From Myxococcota bacterium (GTDB taxonomy: Bacteria > Myxococcota_A > UBA796 > JAFGLY01), in NCBI GenBank assembly GCA_024276675.1, contig JAJRWT010000031.1, positions 1-59,012 of the forward strand: 59,012 nucleotides of DNA, in the 5' to 3' direction. Made by a program: the position numbers and the translations under genes. A model generated the notes under the pieces. That model had not been told where the DNA came from. It ran no database searches and saw only the letters and a list, made by a program, of their open reading frames with translations. This document shows positions 1 through 8,441 of the stretch, in pieces; position 1 is the stretch's first letter; every line of letters starts with the position of its first letter.

Positions 1-1
1 A

Positions 2-88
2 CCGGGCTCCTCGTGGCCAGCCCCCCGCGCAGACCCCCCTCCCACGGACGACGACGACGAGCCCTTCGATCATCCGGTGGCGACGTAG
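2..88 (+). CDS. C-terminal end of a gene entering from the left edge (partial)
   Basis: An open frame runs from the left edge to a TAG at 86-88 and encodes about 28 residues rich in Pro and Asp, with a run of four Asp near the end (DDDDEPFDHP). It would be the tail of a rightward gene that converges on the leftward gene ending at 147. The piece is too short to recognise, and the only support is the open frame plus the sensible convergent layout. It could be chance. Confidence 0.35.
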   Translation, partial: PGSSWPAPRADPPPTDDDDEPFDHPVAT

Positions 89-146
89 AGACAAGGCAGG
101 AACAACGTAGAGAGTTCACGGCAGGTGGGTGATGGTCACACGGGGA

Positions 147-2606
147 CTACAGAGTCAAAGCGGCCAGCCCGAACCATTGTGCCCAGACGACCAGCTCGGT
201 GACAGCGTCGCCGTCGATGTCCGCCACGACAGCGAGGGGACGGCGCTGCAGATCCAGGCGGAACAGGGGCCTGCCGCCGGCATCGAAACCCAGCAGGTCG
301 CCTCCGCCGCTGAGCATGATGAATCCACCGTCACTCCCCACACTCCACACGGAACGAGCGCTGTTTCCGGTGAGCACAAGCTCGGATTGCTCTGCCCCGG
401 GAAGAGAAATATACTGTAGTCCCCTCACCCGGTTGAGCCCCGTGCCCAGCTCTTCCTGGCCTCCGTCCGGATAAACCTGGAAGACGGAAGCATCCGCCAG
501 GAGCACGGCCAACGTGCCGCGGGAAGCATCGAAGGCAAGGTCCAGCACGGGCAGCTCCAGAGGCACCCGAAAAACAAGGCTTCCACGCCGGTCCAGTATC
601 TCCAGGCGGGGGCGGTCCACCACCACCTTCTCGCCCTCTTCCAGCTTGAGCTTGAGCCCAGGCGGTGGCGAAACCAGCTCCCTTCCGTTCCTGAGCACCA
701 CCACCTGGGCTGAACCCGCCTTGTCGCGACGAGACGAAAGCGCAGCCACCGGGTCGGTTCCGCGGGTGGTCCAGATGGTGCTGCCATCAGCCCTGCAGGC
801 CCTGACGACCCCGCCCCCTTCCGCCGCCATGACCAGCTCCTGGGCTCCGTCGGCGTCCAGATCCAGCCACATCAGCAGGCTCGTGGCAAAGGGGAGCGGC
901 ACGGCGCGGTTTTCGTCGGTGGTAATCCTGCCGCCTTCCAGCCGCAGGGGGTACAGCCCATCATCCAGGGACAGCCACGGAGTGTTGTCGGCATCCACCA
1001 GCAGGGCATCGGGCTTGCCCTCTAGGAAGCCGCTACCCAGCAGGCGCGGTTCCTGCTCTGCCCAGAGGAGCGTCCCCAGGCTGCGGCTTGCGCCGGCGGC
1101 CCCCAGGGCCACATCCCGGATGGAGTCTGCCAGGTCGCCGTATGTGGAAGCCGTAAATCCCGTGTGGTCCTCGACTATGTGGTTGCCGGCATCCAGTACG
1201 AAGGTCCGGGGGACCGAACCTACACCGAACGCTCGCAGTAGCTCCGGAGGCGCCAGGGCCACGGGTATTTCCAGGCCAAGCTCCGCCACCAGTGATTCCA
1301 CCTTGCCCAGATCTCCGGGGTCGTCGGTGGAAATAGCCCAGATCCGGAGCCCGGTGGATGCCAGTTGTTTCCAGGTTTCCTGGAGCCGCGGAAGCTCCTG
1401 CCGACAAGGACCGCACCAGGTCGCCCAGAAGCTGATGATCAGCGGAGACCGGTTCGCTCCCAGGTCCAACCAGGAACCATCCAGTGACTTGATCCTGAAA
1501 GCAGGGGCCACGGGGGCTGCTGCCCTGCCCCATACCCCCTGAGGTTCAAGTTTTCCAGGCTCGGGCAGAGGCACCCCTGCTGAACGGAGCCTGGTGAGGG
1601 CATCGGCGGGCAACAGCCGGGATAGCCCTTCCCAGGTGGGATCCTGCCGGATAGCCAGCTCCAGGGCCGCCATGTCGGATGGCCGTGGACCAAAGGCAAG
1701 CTCCCAGTCGCTGAAAGGGGTCCAGGCATCGGGGAGAGACAGAGAGCAGGCCGCCGCTTCGGCGGGCTCCCGCGCCAGAACGGCCCCGGCAAGGGCCAGC
1801 AGGGCCCTGGAATCCCCGGACGAATCCTGGAGAGGTTCCAGGAGATGAAGCGCCAAGGGTGCGCTTCCACTGTGCCGAGCCAAGTAGGATGCAGCGGAAA
1901 GACGGACGGAGGCATCCCGGCCGTCGAGAAAATCCATCACCTGGGAATCCCCGCCCAGGGATTCCCAGAAGCTGTCGCGCTGCTCCGGCGACAGGGCTGC
2001 GCTGGTGGACCATCCCAGGGAATCGGCCTGACGCAGCGTGTTCAGCAGGGCAATGTCGGGATAGGGATCGTCGGGGGCTGCCTGCCGCCAGGTGGACAAG
2101 GCTGCCGCCACGGCGGGGGTGCGACCCGCCTTGAAGGAGCCCACAAGCACGTTGGCCTCGCGAAGAGCCGGGTCCAGTATTTTCCTGCCCTTTTGTTCCT
2201 GGATCTGCGGAGGCTGCCTGCGCGACACCGACAGTTCCAGCTCGCCACCCGGGCCGGGAAAGGGCAGGACGAGGAGTCGGGCCCGGCTTCCGGGTTCGCC
2301 CCGCAGCAACCCCACCATGTCGGAGATGGAGAGCCCGGCCAGAGACACGCCATCCACCGCCAGGATGACATCGCCTTCGTCTAGGCCCGCCGCCTCGGCA
2401 CCCCCATCGTGAATCACTTCCAGGATCCGAGCCCCCTGCTGCGTGGCCCGGATGCGCACTCCCAGAAATCCTGCGCCGGCTGCCAGGCATTCCCCGCCCG
2501 GCAGCGACGAGGCAGCCATCAGTGCAACCAGCAACAAGAGCAGCACACCCGGGCGTTGGCCGGATGGAGGGGTGGGCCGAACGAGGGTTTCAGGCGCCAG
2601 GGTCAA
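147..2606 (-). CDS. Secreted PDZ / TlpA-like thioredoxin / beta-propeller-like protein
   Basis: A hydrophobic export signal (LLLLLVALMAAS) is followed by a PDZ-type domain in roughly the next 90 residues (AGLDEGDVILAVDGV). Near residue 395 lies a TlpA/ResA-type thioredoxin fold with the redox motif WATWCGPC and the cis-Pro region VGSVPRTFV. The last 300 residues look like VCBS/FG-GAP or propeller blades (DLDADGAQELV, DIDGDAVTELV). A thiol-disulfide role outside the cytoplasm is inferred. The frame is open back to a GTG at 2660, but that overlaps the upstream GGDEF gene by 71 bp. I chose the TTG at 2606, which keeps two Arg before the hydrophobic core; a GTG at 2546 is the other option. A PDZ-thioredoxin-propeller fusion is unusual. 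The fold calls are firm, the function is not. Confidence 0.75.
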   Translation of the reverse strand: MTLAPETLVRPTPPSGQRPGVLLLLLVALMAASSLPGGECLAAGAGFLGVRIRATQQGARILEVIHDGGAEAAGLDEGDVILAVDGVSLAGLSISDMVGLLRGEPGSRARLLVLPFPGPGGELELSVSRRQPPQIQEQKGRKILDPALREANVLVGSFKAGRTPAVAAALSTWRQAAPDDPYPDIALLNTLRQADSLGWSTSAALSPEQRDSFWESLGGDSQVMDFLDGRDASVRLSAASYLARHSGSAPLALHLLEPLQDSSGDSRALLALAGAVLAREPAEAAACSLSLPDAWTPFSDWELAFGPRPSDMAALELAIRQDPTWEGLSRLLPADALTRLRSAGVPLPEPGKLEPQGVWGRAAAPVAPAFRIKSLDGSWLDLGANRSPLIISFWATWCGPCRQELPRLQETWKQLASTGLRIWAISTDDPGDLGKVESLVAELGLEIPVALAPPELLRAFGVGSVPRTFVLDAGNHIVEDHTGFTASTYGDLADSIRDVALGAAGASRSLGTLLWAEQEPRLLGSGFLEGKPDALLVDADNTPWLSLDDGLYPLRLEGGRITTDENRAVPLPFATSLLMWLDLDADGAQELVMAAEGGGVVRACRADGSTIWTTRGTDPVAALSSRRDKAGSAQVVVLRNGRELVSPPPGLKLKLEEGEKVVVDRPRLEILDRRGSLVFRVPLELPVLDLAFDASRGTLAVLLADASVFQVYPDGGQEELGTGLNRVRGLQYISLPGAEQSELVLTGNSARSVWSVGSDGGFIMLSGGGDLLGFDAGGRPLFRLDLQRRPLAVVADIDGDAVTELVVWAQWFGLAALTL

Positions 2607-3699
2607 CGTGGACCCTGTTGCGCCCCGCCTCTTTGGCCGCGTAGAGGGCATTGTCCGCACGCTTTACAAGCTGCTCGGCCGTGTCGCCATCATGCTTGAA
2701 ACCCGCCACTCCCGCGCTGATGGTCAAACGGCCCGAGGGCTGGGTGGAGCCCCCCTCGAACTCGGTGTTTTCCACCACGCTACGAAGTCTTTCCGCCAGG
2801 GCCGCCGCGCCGGTTTCGGTGGTTTCGGGAAGAATGATCACAAATTCCTCACCGCCGTAGCGCACGGCCACCGGTCCACGGCTCATCTGGACAGGAACGT
2901 CCGCCCCGCGCACCTGCGAGGCTATCAACTCGCCCAACAGTTTCAGGGCCTTGTCGCCCGTGGGATGCCCGTGGGTATCGTTGAGCACCTTGAAATGGTC
3001 AACATCGATGAACAGCAAGGAAAGATCCCTGCCGTAGCGGAGCGCCCTGGCACATTCGAAGCCTATCTGCTCCGCGAAGTAGCGCTGGTTGAACAAACCG
3101 GTGAGGGCGTCTTTGAAGACCTGCTGCTCCAGACGTTTCCTGGCTATTTCACGCATTTCGACGCTACGTTCCAGCTCGTTGATGGTGGCCTCTTTCTGCT
3201 CCATGATGGTCACGGCCTCGACGTTGGCCGCGGCCAGGGCATCGGCCTCGCGACGGAGTTGCTCTGCCCTGCTGGAGAGATCCTGGTTGGTTCGTAGAAG
3301 ATTTTCCCTGGTCTTTTCGAGCTGCTCTATCTCTTCCTGGGTCTGTTCCATGAGCAGCACCACGTCGACGTTGGCGTCGGCGATGGCAGTGGCCTGGGCT
3401 TCCAGGTCCTTCTTGCTGGCCTCGATCTGCTGCTTCTGCAGAGCGAGTTCCTGGTTCTGCCTTTTGAGTTCTTCGGCTATTGCTTCCTGTTGCTCCACGA
3501 TCGACACGCTGCGAACGTTGGCATCGGCCAGGGCGGTGGCCTGGGCCTTGTGTCGGAGCATTTGTTCTTCCACGCGACGCTCCAGCTCATCGATGAGACG
3601 ATCTACTCGTTCCCTGTCGTGCACCTGCACAGCCACGCGAAGTTGGAAGAACCGTTCCAGCAGCGTGCGCTCATCAGTGGATTCTGCTTCGTTCAACAT
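2590..3699 (-). CDS. Diguanylate cyclase with long coiled coil (GGDEF domain)
   Basis: The 369-residue protein has a C-terminal GGDEF domain (about residues 205-365) with the active-site motif GGEEF inside RYGGEEFVIILP, the metal-binding stretch LLFIDVDHFK, and the LTGLFNQRYF start typical of active cyclases. It should make c-di-GMP from two GTP. No transmembrane or PAS sensor is visible; the first 200 residues are coiled coil and contain three copies of an A-x-A-x-A-N-V...MEQ unit spaced exactly 49 residues (seven heptads). The start is ATG 3699, nine bases after the stop of the DsrE gene, so the two are probably co-transcribed. The frame is open further upstream, but that part reads through the DsrE gene. 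Confidence 0.9.
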   Translation of the reverse strand: MLNEAESTDERTLLERFFQLRVAVQVHDRERVDRLIDELERRVEEQMLRHKAQATALADANVRSVSIVEQQEAIAEELKRQNQELALQKQQIEASKKDLEAQATAIADANVDVVLLMEQTQEEIEQLEKTRENLLRTNQDLSSRAEQLRREADALAAANVEAVTIMEQKEATINELERSVEMREIARKRLEQQVFKDALTGLFNQRYFAEQIGFECARALRYGRDLSLLFIDVDHFKVLNDTHGHPTGDKALKLLGELIASQVRGADVPVQMSRGPVAVRYGGEEFVIILPETTETGAAALAERLRSVVENTEFEGGSTQPSGRLTISAGVAGFKHDGDTAEQLVKRADNALYAAKEAGRNRVHVDPGA

Positions 3700-3707
3700 C
3701 TGGAATC

Positions 3708-4076
3708 TCACAGAGTCACGACAGTGGAATCCAGAGCCACGTCCACCACGTGGGTCAGACCGCAGAGTTGGGCGCCGTCTATCATCGGGCTGTCGGTGGC
3801 AATCGAACAGTAGAACTCGTTGCAGGGACTGCACACGAGAATGCCACCACCTGCATCGTTGAACTGTTCCACGTAGACTTCCAGGGGTTCGAAGCCGTCG
3901 ATGTGGACCCCCTTCGTGGCGTTGACCCTAGACCAGAAGGTACCCCCCATGGTCATGTAGATGGTGGCGGGTACTCCGGAGATGAGGGCGGTAACGCCCA
4001 TGGCGAACGCCAGCGTGGCGCTGTTTCCGCGATCTTCAGGTCCCGTAGTGAGGATTATCAGCATCTTGTTGGCCAT
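3708..4076 (-). CDS. DsrE/DsrF family sulfur-relay-like protein
   Basis: This 122-residue protein begins MANKMLIILTTGPED, the usual beta-strand and loop opening of DsrE-type proteins. It continues through AFAMGVTALISG and a Cys-rich segment (CSPCNEFYC, about residues 81-89) where family members carry their persulfide cysteine. Proteins of this fold pass sulfur between partners or regulate sulfur metabolism in the cytoplasm. The start is ATG 4076 with GGAG just upstream; the longer open frame reads into the TusA gene. It lies 55 bp after a TusA-like gene and 9 bp before a GGDEF gene. Which sulfur pathway it serves cannot be read here. Confidence 0.8.
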   Translation of the reverse strand: MANKMLIILTTGPEDRGNSATLAFAMGVTALISGVPATIYMTMGGTFWSRVNATKGVHIDGFEPLEVYVEQFNDAGGGILVCSPCNEFYCSIATDSPMIDGAQLCGLTHVVDVALDSTVVTL

Positions 4077-4131
4077 CGAGGCTCCACAGGATTGAGAGAC
4101 AAGGGAATGTTCCAGAAAGAGCCGCCTACTT

Positions 4132-4356
4132 CTACTTCTTTTGGATGATGGCCACCATGCGCTCCGGGTGCGTTTGAAAGTCGACAAGGGCGTTACCGGT
4201 CCTGCGACACCAGGCTTCGATGTCGAGCCTGAAGGCAGGATCATCAGCCGAGACCTCCAACACTTCGCCCTTTTCCATCCCGCGCATGGTCTTGCTCACC
4301 TCGAAAAGGGGTCTGGGGCACTTCATCCCCATGGTTGCCAGGATCCTGTCGGCCAT
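4132..4356 (-). CDS. tusA: TusA-like sulfur carrier protein
   Basis: At 74 residues it has the length and pattern of TusA/SirA proteins: an N-terminal strand, then the motif KCPRPLFEVSK with the conserved Cys-Pro-x-Pro, and the downstream EVSADDPAFRLDIEAWC stretch. The CPxP cysteine would carry persulfide sulfur. A strong ribosome binding site (GGGAGG) lies 4 bp upstream of ATG 4356. DsrE-type genes flank it on both sides, which supports a local sulfur-relay module. Assignment to true TusA versus another TusA-family paralogue is not settled. Confidence 0.88.
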   Translation of the reverse strand: MADRILATMGMKCPRPLFEVSKTMRGMEKGEVLEVSADDPAFRLDIEAWCRRTGNALVDFQTHPERMVAIIQKK

Positions 4357-4581
4357 GGTGCCTCCCTGTTCTTGAACGACGGTGTCAGCAGGCGATGCCG
4401 GAAAACCCCGGGGAGGGTCTCCGACACTCACTCACTCACTCGCTGCGATAACTGTACACCATCAGCGCCACAAGGTACAAGACAGGACTCAGCAGCTTCC
4501 ATGTGAACGATCAACCTGCTGCCGCCACAGCGGCAGCTTCATCGCCTCGTTGGGCTACGCTGGGCCTGATTCGATTCAGAT

Positions 4582-5199
4582 TCAGATGAAGAGCGTGGTC
4601 CCGCTGTCCATCGAGCTTGCCAGGAAGGTGGACACACCGCAGCACCCCATTTTTGGATAGTCCACGAGGTCATCCATGCACATTCCCAGCAGATCCATGC
4701 TCATCTCGCAAACAAAGACACGCACACCAAGCTCCGATGCCATCTCGAACAATTCGTCAAGATCCGCGATTTTCTTCTCTTTCATGCGGCGCTTCATCAT
4801 GGCTGTCCCCATGCCGCCCATGTTCATCTTGGACAACTGGAGCTGTTTGCTGCCACAGGGGAGCATCCAGTTTATCATGCGTTCCAACCAGTTCTTGTCG
4901 CCGCCACGCGCCTGGCGTTTCCTCAAGGCCGAGGTGGCCCAGAACGTGAAGAACACCTCCACCTTGCAGCCCATGGAAGCGCCACCGGTCGCGATGACCA
5001 TAGCCGCCAGGAGCTTGTCCAGATCTCCACTGAAAGCCACAATGGAAATCTTGTCTTGTTTCTTCGACTGGGCATCGGCCCTGGCAGAAAGCTCTCGCAC
5101 CTGGGCTTCCAGCTCTGCCAGCCTGCTCTGCACATCGGCGGTTGGTTCAAAGCAGTCGGTCTCTTTCAAGAGTCTCACGTTTTCCAGCATCGTGCTCAT
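4582..5199 (-). CDS. DsrE/F/H-like family protein with N-terminal coiled coil
   Basis: The 205-residue protein starts with a short helical coiled coil (residues 15-50). It continues with a DsrE/F/H-like core: IVAFSGDLDKLLAAMVIATGGASMG, then VEVFFTFWA, a Met-rich loop (MNMGGMGTAMMKRRM), the conserved CEMSMDLLG cysteine segment and a late Cys pair (MGCCGV). Such proteins often sit beside TusA and sulfur transferases. The ATG at 5199 follows GGGAG; another Met lies three codons later. A gap of 225 bp separates it from the TusA gene, so the two may have separate promoters. Confidence 0.78.
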   Translation of the reverse strand: MSTMLENVRLLKETDCFEPTADVQSRLAELEAQVRELSARADAQSKKQDKISIVAFSGDLDKLLAAMVIATGGASMGCKVEVFFTFWATSALRKRQARGGDKNWLERMINWMLPCGSKQLQLSKMNMGGMGTAMMKRRMKEKKIADLDELFEMASELGVRVFVCEMSMDLLGMCMDDLVDYPKMGCCGVSTFLASSMDSGTTLFI

Positions 5200-5335
5200 G
5201 GTCGGCTCCCTGAACGGTTGGTCTTCCACTACAAACCATCGACCAGGGAATCCGAGAGTTTAGCCCTTTTCGGAAAAAACAGCAGTCAAATGCTGGACTC
5301 GGTTACCAACAGCATGGGCAGTTGTTCAACGCACC

Positions 5336-5365
5336 TTGACATATCGAAAGGAAGGCGCGAGTATT
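5336..5365 (+). promoter_or_regulatory. Possible sigma70-type promoter for the TSP3/OmpA gene pair
   Basis: A perfect TTGACA hexamer at 5336-5341 is followed after an 18-bp spacer by AGTATT at 5360-5365, a weak match to TATAAT. It lies about 70 bp upstream of ATG 5436 in the divergent gap 5200-5435. Only the -35 box is convincing. Confidence 0.35.
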
Positions 5366-5435
5366 GGCCTGTTTCTACATCTTTGCACGACGTCTGCCAG
5401 CTACAGACCCCCGCAAATGACCGGAGGTCCTCCTC

Positions 5436-8400
5436 ATGACCGCATTCACCCTCCTATTCCTGGTGCCCAGCGCCATCAGCGCACCATGGCCATCCCCCGG
5501 CGACTGGGAACCATTGACCTTGATGGGCGAAAACCTGGGAGATGTCTGCGGCGACATCGACGGCAACCCCTGGTGGGACATAGTCGGTGACGAATCGGAT
5601 CCGGCCGGCTACTACGCCATGGACGGAAGCTACCTGTGGTTCAGGATACGCGTGGCTGGAGAACCCTTTGTCTCTGATTTCTGGCACAGCACGGAGTGGG
5701 GCGTGCTGGTGGAAACCGACTGGGATGCCGACGACGTCAAGTACGACTTTCTCATCACCCTGGACGGCCCCTCCGAGGAAGTCTGGCTGGCCGCCAACAC
5801 CGCCGGAGACGTGGACCTGAGCGTCGACGAGGCAGAGCTGTTGCTCTACAGCTACCCGGCCCCGGCCGCCGAATCGGGAAGCGCATCAGCCGAATACGCG
5901 GGCTACTACTCGGCCGGCTCCGACATCTGCTATGAGTCCGGCGATGCCGTGGACTGGTTCGTGGACTTCGGCGTACCCTGGACCGACTTTTCCACCGCCA
6001 CGGGTGTGAGCGACATCAGCGATGTGCGTTTCGTCTTCGGAACGTCCACAACCGAACTCACCATGGCCAAGGACATCATCGACTGCGATGGCAGCCTGGA
6101 GACCTGCAACGACTGGGGCTCCCTGGTAGGCGCTTCCACCGACGACTTCGACGGCGACGCAATCACCGACTCCGACGAATTGCTCTTTGGCACCGATCCC
6201 ACGAACCCCGACACCGACGGCGACGGCCTCCTGGACGGAGAAGAGTTGGACCACGGCTCCGACTTCTTCGACACCGACTCCGATGACGACGGACTCCTGG
6301 ACGGCGAGGAAGTCCACGACTACCTCACCGACCCCACCGACTCCGACTCCGACGATGACGATCTCGACGATCTGGAAGAAGTGATTCTCGGTACCGACCC
6401 AAACAACGCCGACACCGACTCCGATGGCCTGGGAGACGGCCAGGAACAACTCGACATCGGCACGGACCCCCTGGACTCCGACACCGACTCCGATGGCCTG
6501 GGAGACGGCCAGGAAGTACTGGGACTGGGCACTGATCCCCTGGACGCCGATTCCGATGGCGACGGCCTGGACGATGGCGACGAAGTCCTGGTCTACGGCT
6601 CCGAACCACTGCTGCCCGACACCGACGGCGACGGCCTGGACGATGGCGACGAGATCTCCACCGGCACGGATCCCACCAACCCTGACACCGACGACGACGG
6701 ACTCACCGACGGCGAAGAGGTCAACAAGTACCTCACCGACCCCACCGACGCCGACACCGACGACGATGGTCTCACGGACGGATACGGCGAATCCGCCAAC
6801 GGGACCGACCCCATCGACGCCGACACCGACGACGACGCCATCCTGGACGGCGACGAAGTCATTTTCGGCACGGATCCCACCGACGCCGACACCGATGACG
6901 ACGGACTCCTGGACGGAGAAGAACTGGACTGGTCCTCGGATCCCCTTGAACCCGACACCGACGGCGACGGACTCTCCGACGGCGACGAGGTGAACGACTA
7001 CGGTTCCGACCCAACGCTGACAGACAGCGACGGCGACGATCTCGATGACGGCGACGAGGTACTCAAGTACGGCACGGACCCGAGCGACTCCGACACCGAC
7101 GGCGACAGCCTCTCCGACGGCGACGAAGTCAACATCTATTCGACGGATCCCACCGACGAGGACTCCGACAACGACGCCCTGCACGACGGCGTCGAGATCA
7201 ACTCCACCGGCACCGATCCCAACGACGAAGACACCGACGGAGGCGGAGCCTCCGACGGCGTAGAGGTGCTCATCTATGGCACGGATCCGCTGGACCCCTC
7301 CGACGACGTGATCATCACCGACTCCGACAGCGACGGCCTCACAAACGACGAAGAAACCATCTGGGGCACGGATCCCGACAACCCCGACACCGACGGTGAC
7401 GGATTGATGGACGGCGAAGAGATCTACGACCATGAAACCGACCCATTGAACGAAGACACCGACGACGACGGTCTTACGGACGGCGACGAAGTATACGACT
7501 ACGAATGTGATCCCACCAACCCCGACACCGACGACGACGGTCTTACGGACGGCGACGAAGTCCTCATCTACGAAACCGACCCCAACGTGGCCGACACCGA
7601 TGGAGGAGGAGTGGCCGATGGTACCGAGGTCCTGGAAGACGGAACCGACCCGCTGGACCCCAGCGACGACCTTGTCTTCGGCCCCGACTCCGACGGTGAC
7701 GGTCTCTACGACGACGAAGAAACCGACATCTACGGAACCGACCCCTACGACCCCGACACCGACAACGATGGCCTTACGGACGGCGACGAAGTCCTCATCC
7801 ACGAAACCGACCCCAACGAGACCGACTCGGATGCAGACGGCCTCACGGACGGCGACGAAGTCCTCATCTACGAAACCGACCCCAACAACGCCGACAGCGA
7901 TTCCGACGGCCTCACGGACGGCGACGAAGTCCTCATCCACGAAACCGACCCCAACGATGCCGACAGCGACTCCGACGGCCTGACCGACAACCGTGAGATC
8001 TCCAAGACAGCGACGGATCCCAACAATCCCGATTCCGACGGCGACCAACTCCAGGACGGAGAAGAGATCGACGAGTACGGAACCGACCCCAACAACGCCG
8101 ACAGCGACTCCGACGGTCTCTCCGACGGAAACGAAGTACTGGTGCAGGGAACGGATCCCAACCTGTCCGATACCGACGGAGGCGGCGTGGGCGACGGCGA
8201 CGAAGTCCAAAACGGGACGGATCCCCTGGACCCGGAGGACGACATCCCCGACACCGGCTTCACGGACACCGGCGAGCTGGACACGGGTTTTCCAGACACA
8301 GCCGGCACGGCACCCGTGGCCTACAACGGGAGCTTCCAGGGAGGCGCTTTGAGCTGTTCCACCACCGGCTCCACCAAGGGCTTCCTGGCGAGCTTGTTTG

Positions 8401-8441
8401 CAGCACTGGCACTGGTACTGGCAGGTAGGAGGAGCCGATGA
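5436..8441 (+). CDS. Secreted thrombospondin type 3 repeat protein with MYXO-CTERM-like tail
   Basis: The 1001-residue protein begins with a short signal peptide (cleavage likely after AISA, residue 16). A domain of about 210 residues with many aromatic and acidic positions follows, resembling surface carbohydrate-binding or DOMON-like sandwiches. From about residue 238 to 935 there are about 30 tandem 22-23-residue repeats of the type GTDPxxxDTDGDGLxDGEE, the calcium-binding thrombospondin type 3 pattern. The tail has a Thr/Asp linker, a Cys, a hydrophobic helix and RRSR, matching MYXO-CTERM sorting signals. The ATG at 5436 has GGAGG upstream. The gene overlaps the next one by 4 bp (ATGA), so the two are translationally coupled. 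A cell-surface calcium-stabilised stalk is the likely role. Confidence 0.85.
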   Translation: MTAFTLLFLVPSAISAPWPSPGDWEPLTLMGENLGDVCGDIDGNPWWDIVGDESDPAGYYAMDGSYLWFRIRVAGEPFVSDFWHSTEWGVLVETDWDADDVKYDFLITLDGPSEEVWLAANTAGDVDLSVDEAELLLYSYPAPAAESGSASAEYAGYYSAGSDICYESGDAVDWFVDFGVPWTDFSTATGVSDISDVRFVFGTSTTELTMAKDIIDCDGSLETCNDWGSLVGASTDDFDGDAITDSDELLFGTDPTNPDTDGDGLLDGEELDHGSDFFDTDSDDDGLLDGEEVHDYLTDPTDSDSDDDDLDDLEEVILGTDPNNADTDSDGLGDGQEQLDIGTDPLDSDTDSDGLGDGQEVLGLGTDPLDADSDGDGLDDGDEVLVYGSEPLLPDTDGDGLDDGDEISTGTDPTNPDTDDDGLTDGEEVNKYLTDPTDADTDDDGLTDGYGESANGTDPIDADTDDDAILDGDEVIFGTDPTDADTDDDGLLDGEELDWSSDPLEPDTDGDGLSDGDEVNDYGSDPTLTDSDGDDLDDGDEVLKYGTDPSDSDTDGDSLSDGDEVNIYSTDPTDEDSDNDALHDGVEINSTGTDPNDEDTDGGGASDGVEVLIYGTDPLDPSDDVIITDSDSDGLTNDEETIWGTDPDNPDTDGDGLMDGEEIYDHETDPLNEDTDDDGLTDGDEVYDYECDPTNPDTDDDGLTDGDEVLIYETDPNVADTDGGGVADGTEVLEDGTDPLDPSDDLVFGPDSDGDGLYDDEETDIYGTDPYDPDTDNDGLTDGDEVLIHETDPNETDSDADGLTDGDEVLIYETDPNNADSDSDGLTDGDEVLIHETDPNDADSDSDGLTDNREISKTATDPNNPDSDGDQLQDGEEIDEYGTDPNNADSDSDGLSDGNEVLVQGTDPNLSDTDGGGVGDGDEVQNGTDPLDPEDDIPDTGFTDTGELDTGFPDTAGTAPVAYNGSFQGGALSCSTTGSTKGFLASLFAALALVLAGRRSR
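6150..8240 (+). repeat. About 30 tandem ~66-69-bp repeats coding for TSP3 units
   Basis: The coding repeats are visible at DNA level: blocks around 7470-7990 share long near-identical stretches such as ACGGACGGCGACGAAGTC. Units differ mainly by single codons. Three times the pattern closes with a DTDGGG unit and a GTDPLDPxDD cap (around 7240-7310, 7600-7670 and 8170-8240). Confidence 0.85.

Noticed and set aside
4424..4442. Short (ACTC)n run upstream of the TusA-like gene
   Set aside because: Only about four units and outside any coding frame; no sign of a phase-variation role.
6150..8240. Repeat region considered as a CRISPR array
   Set aside because: Repeats are contiguous codons of a TSP3 protein, without spacers.
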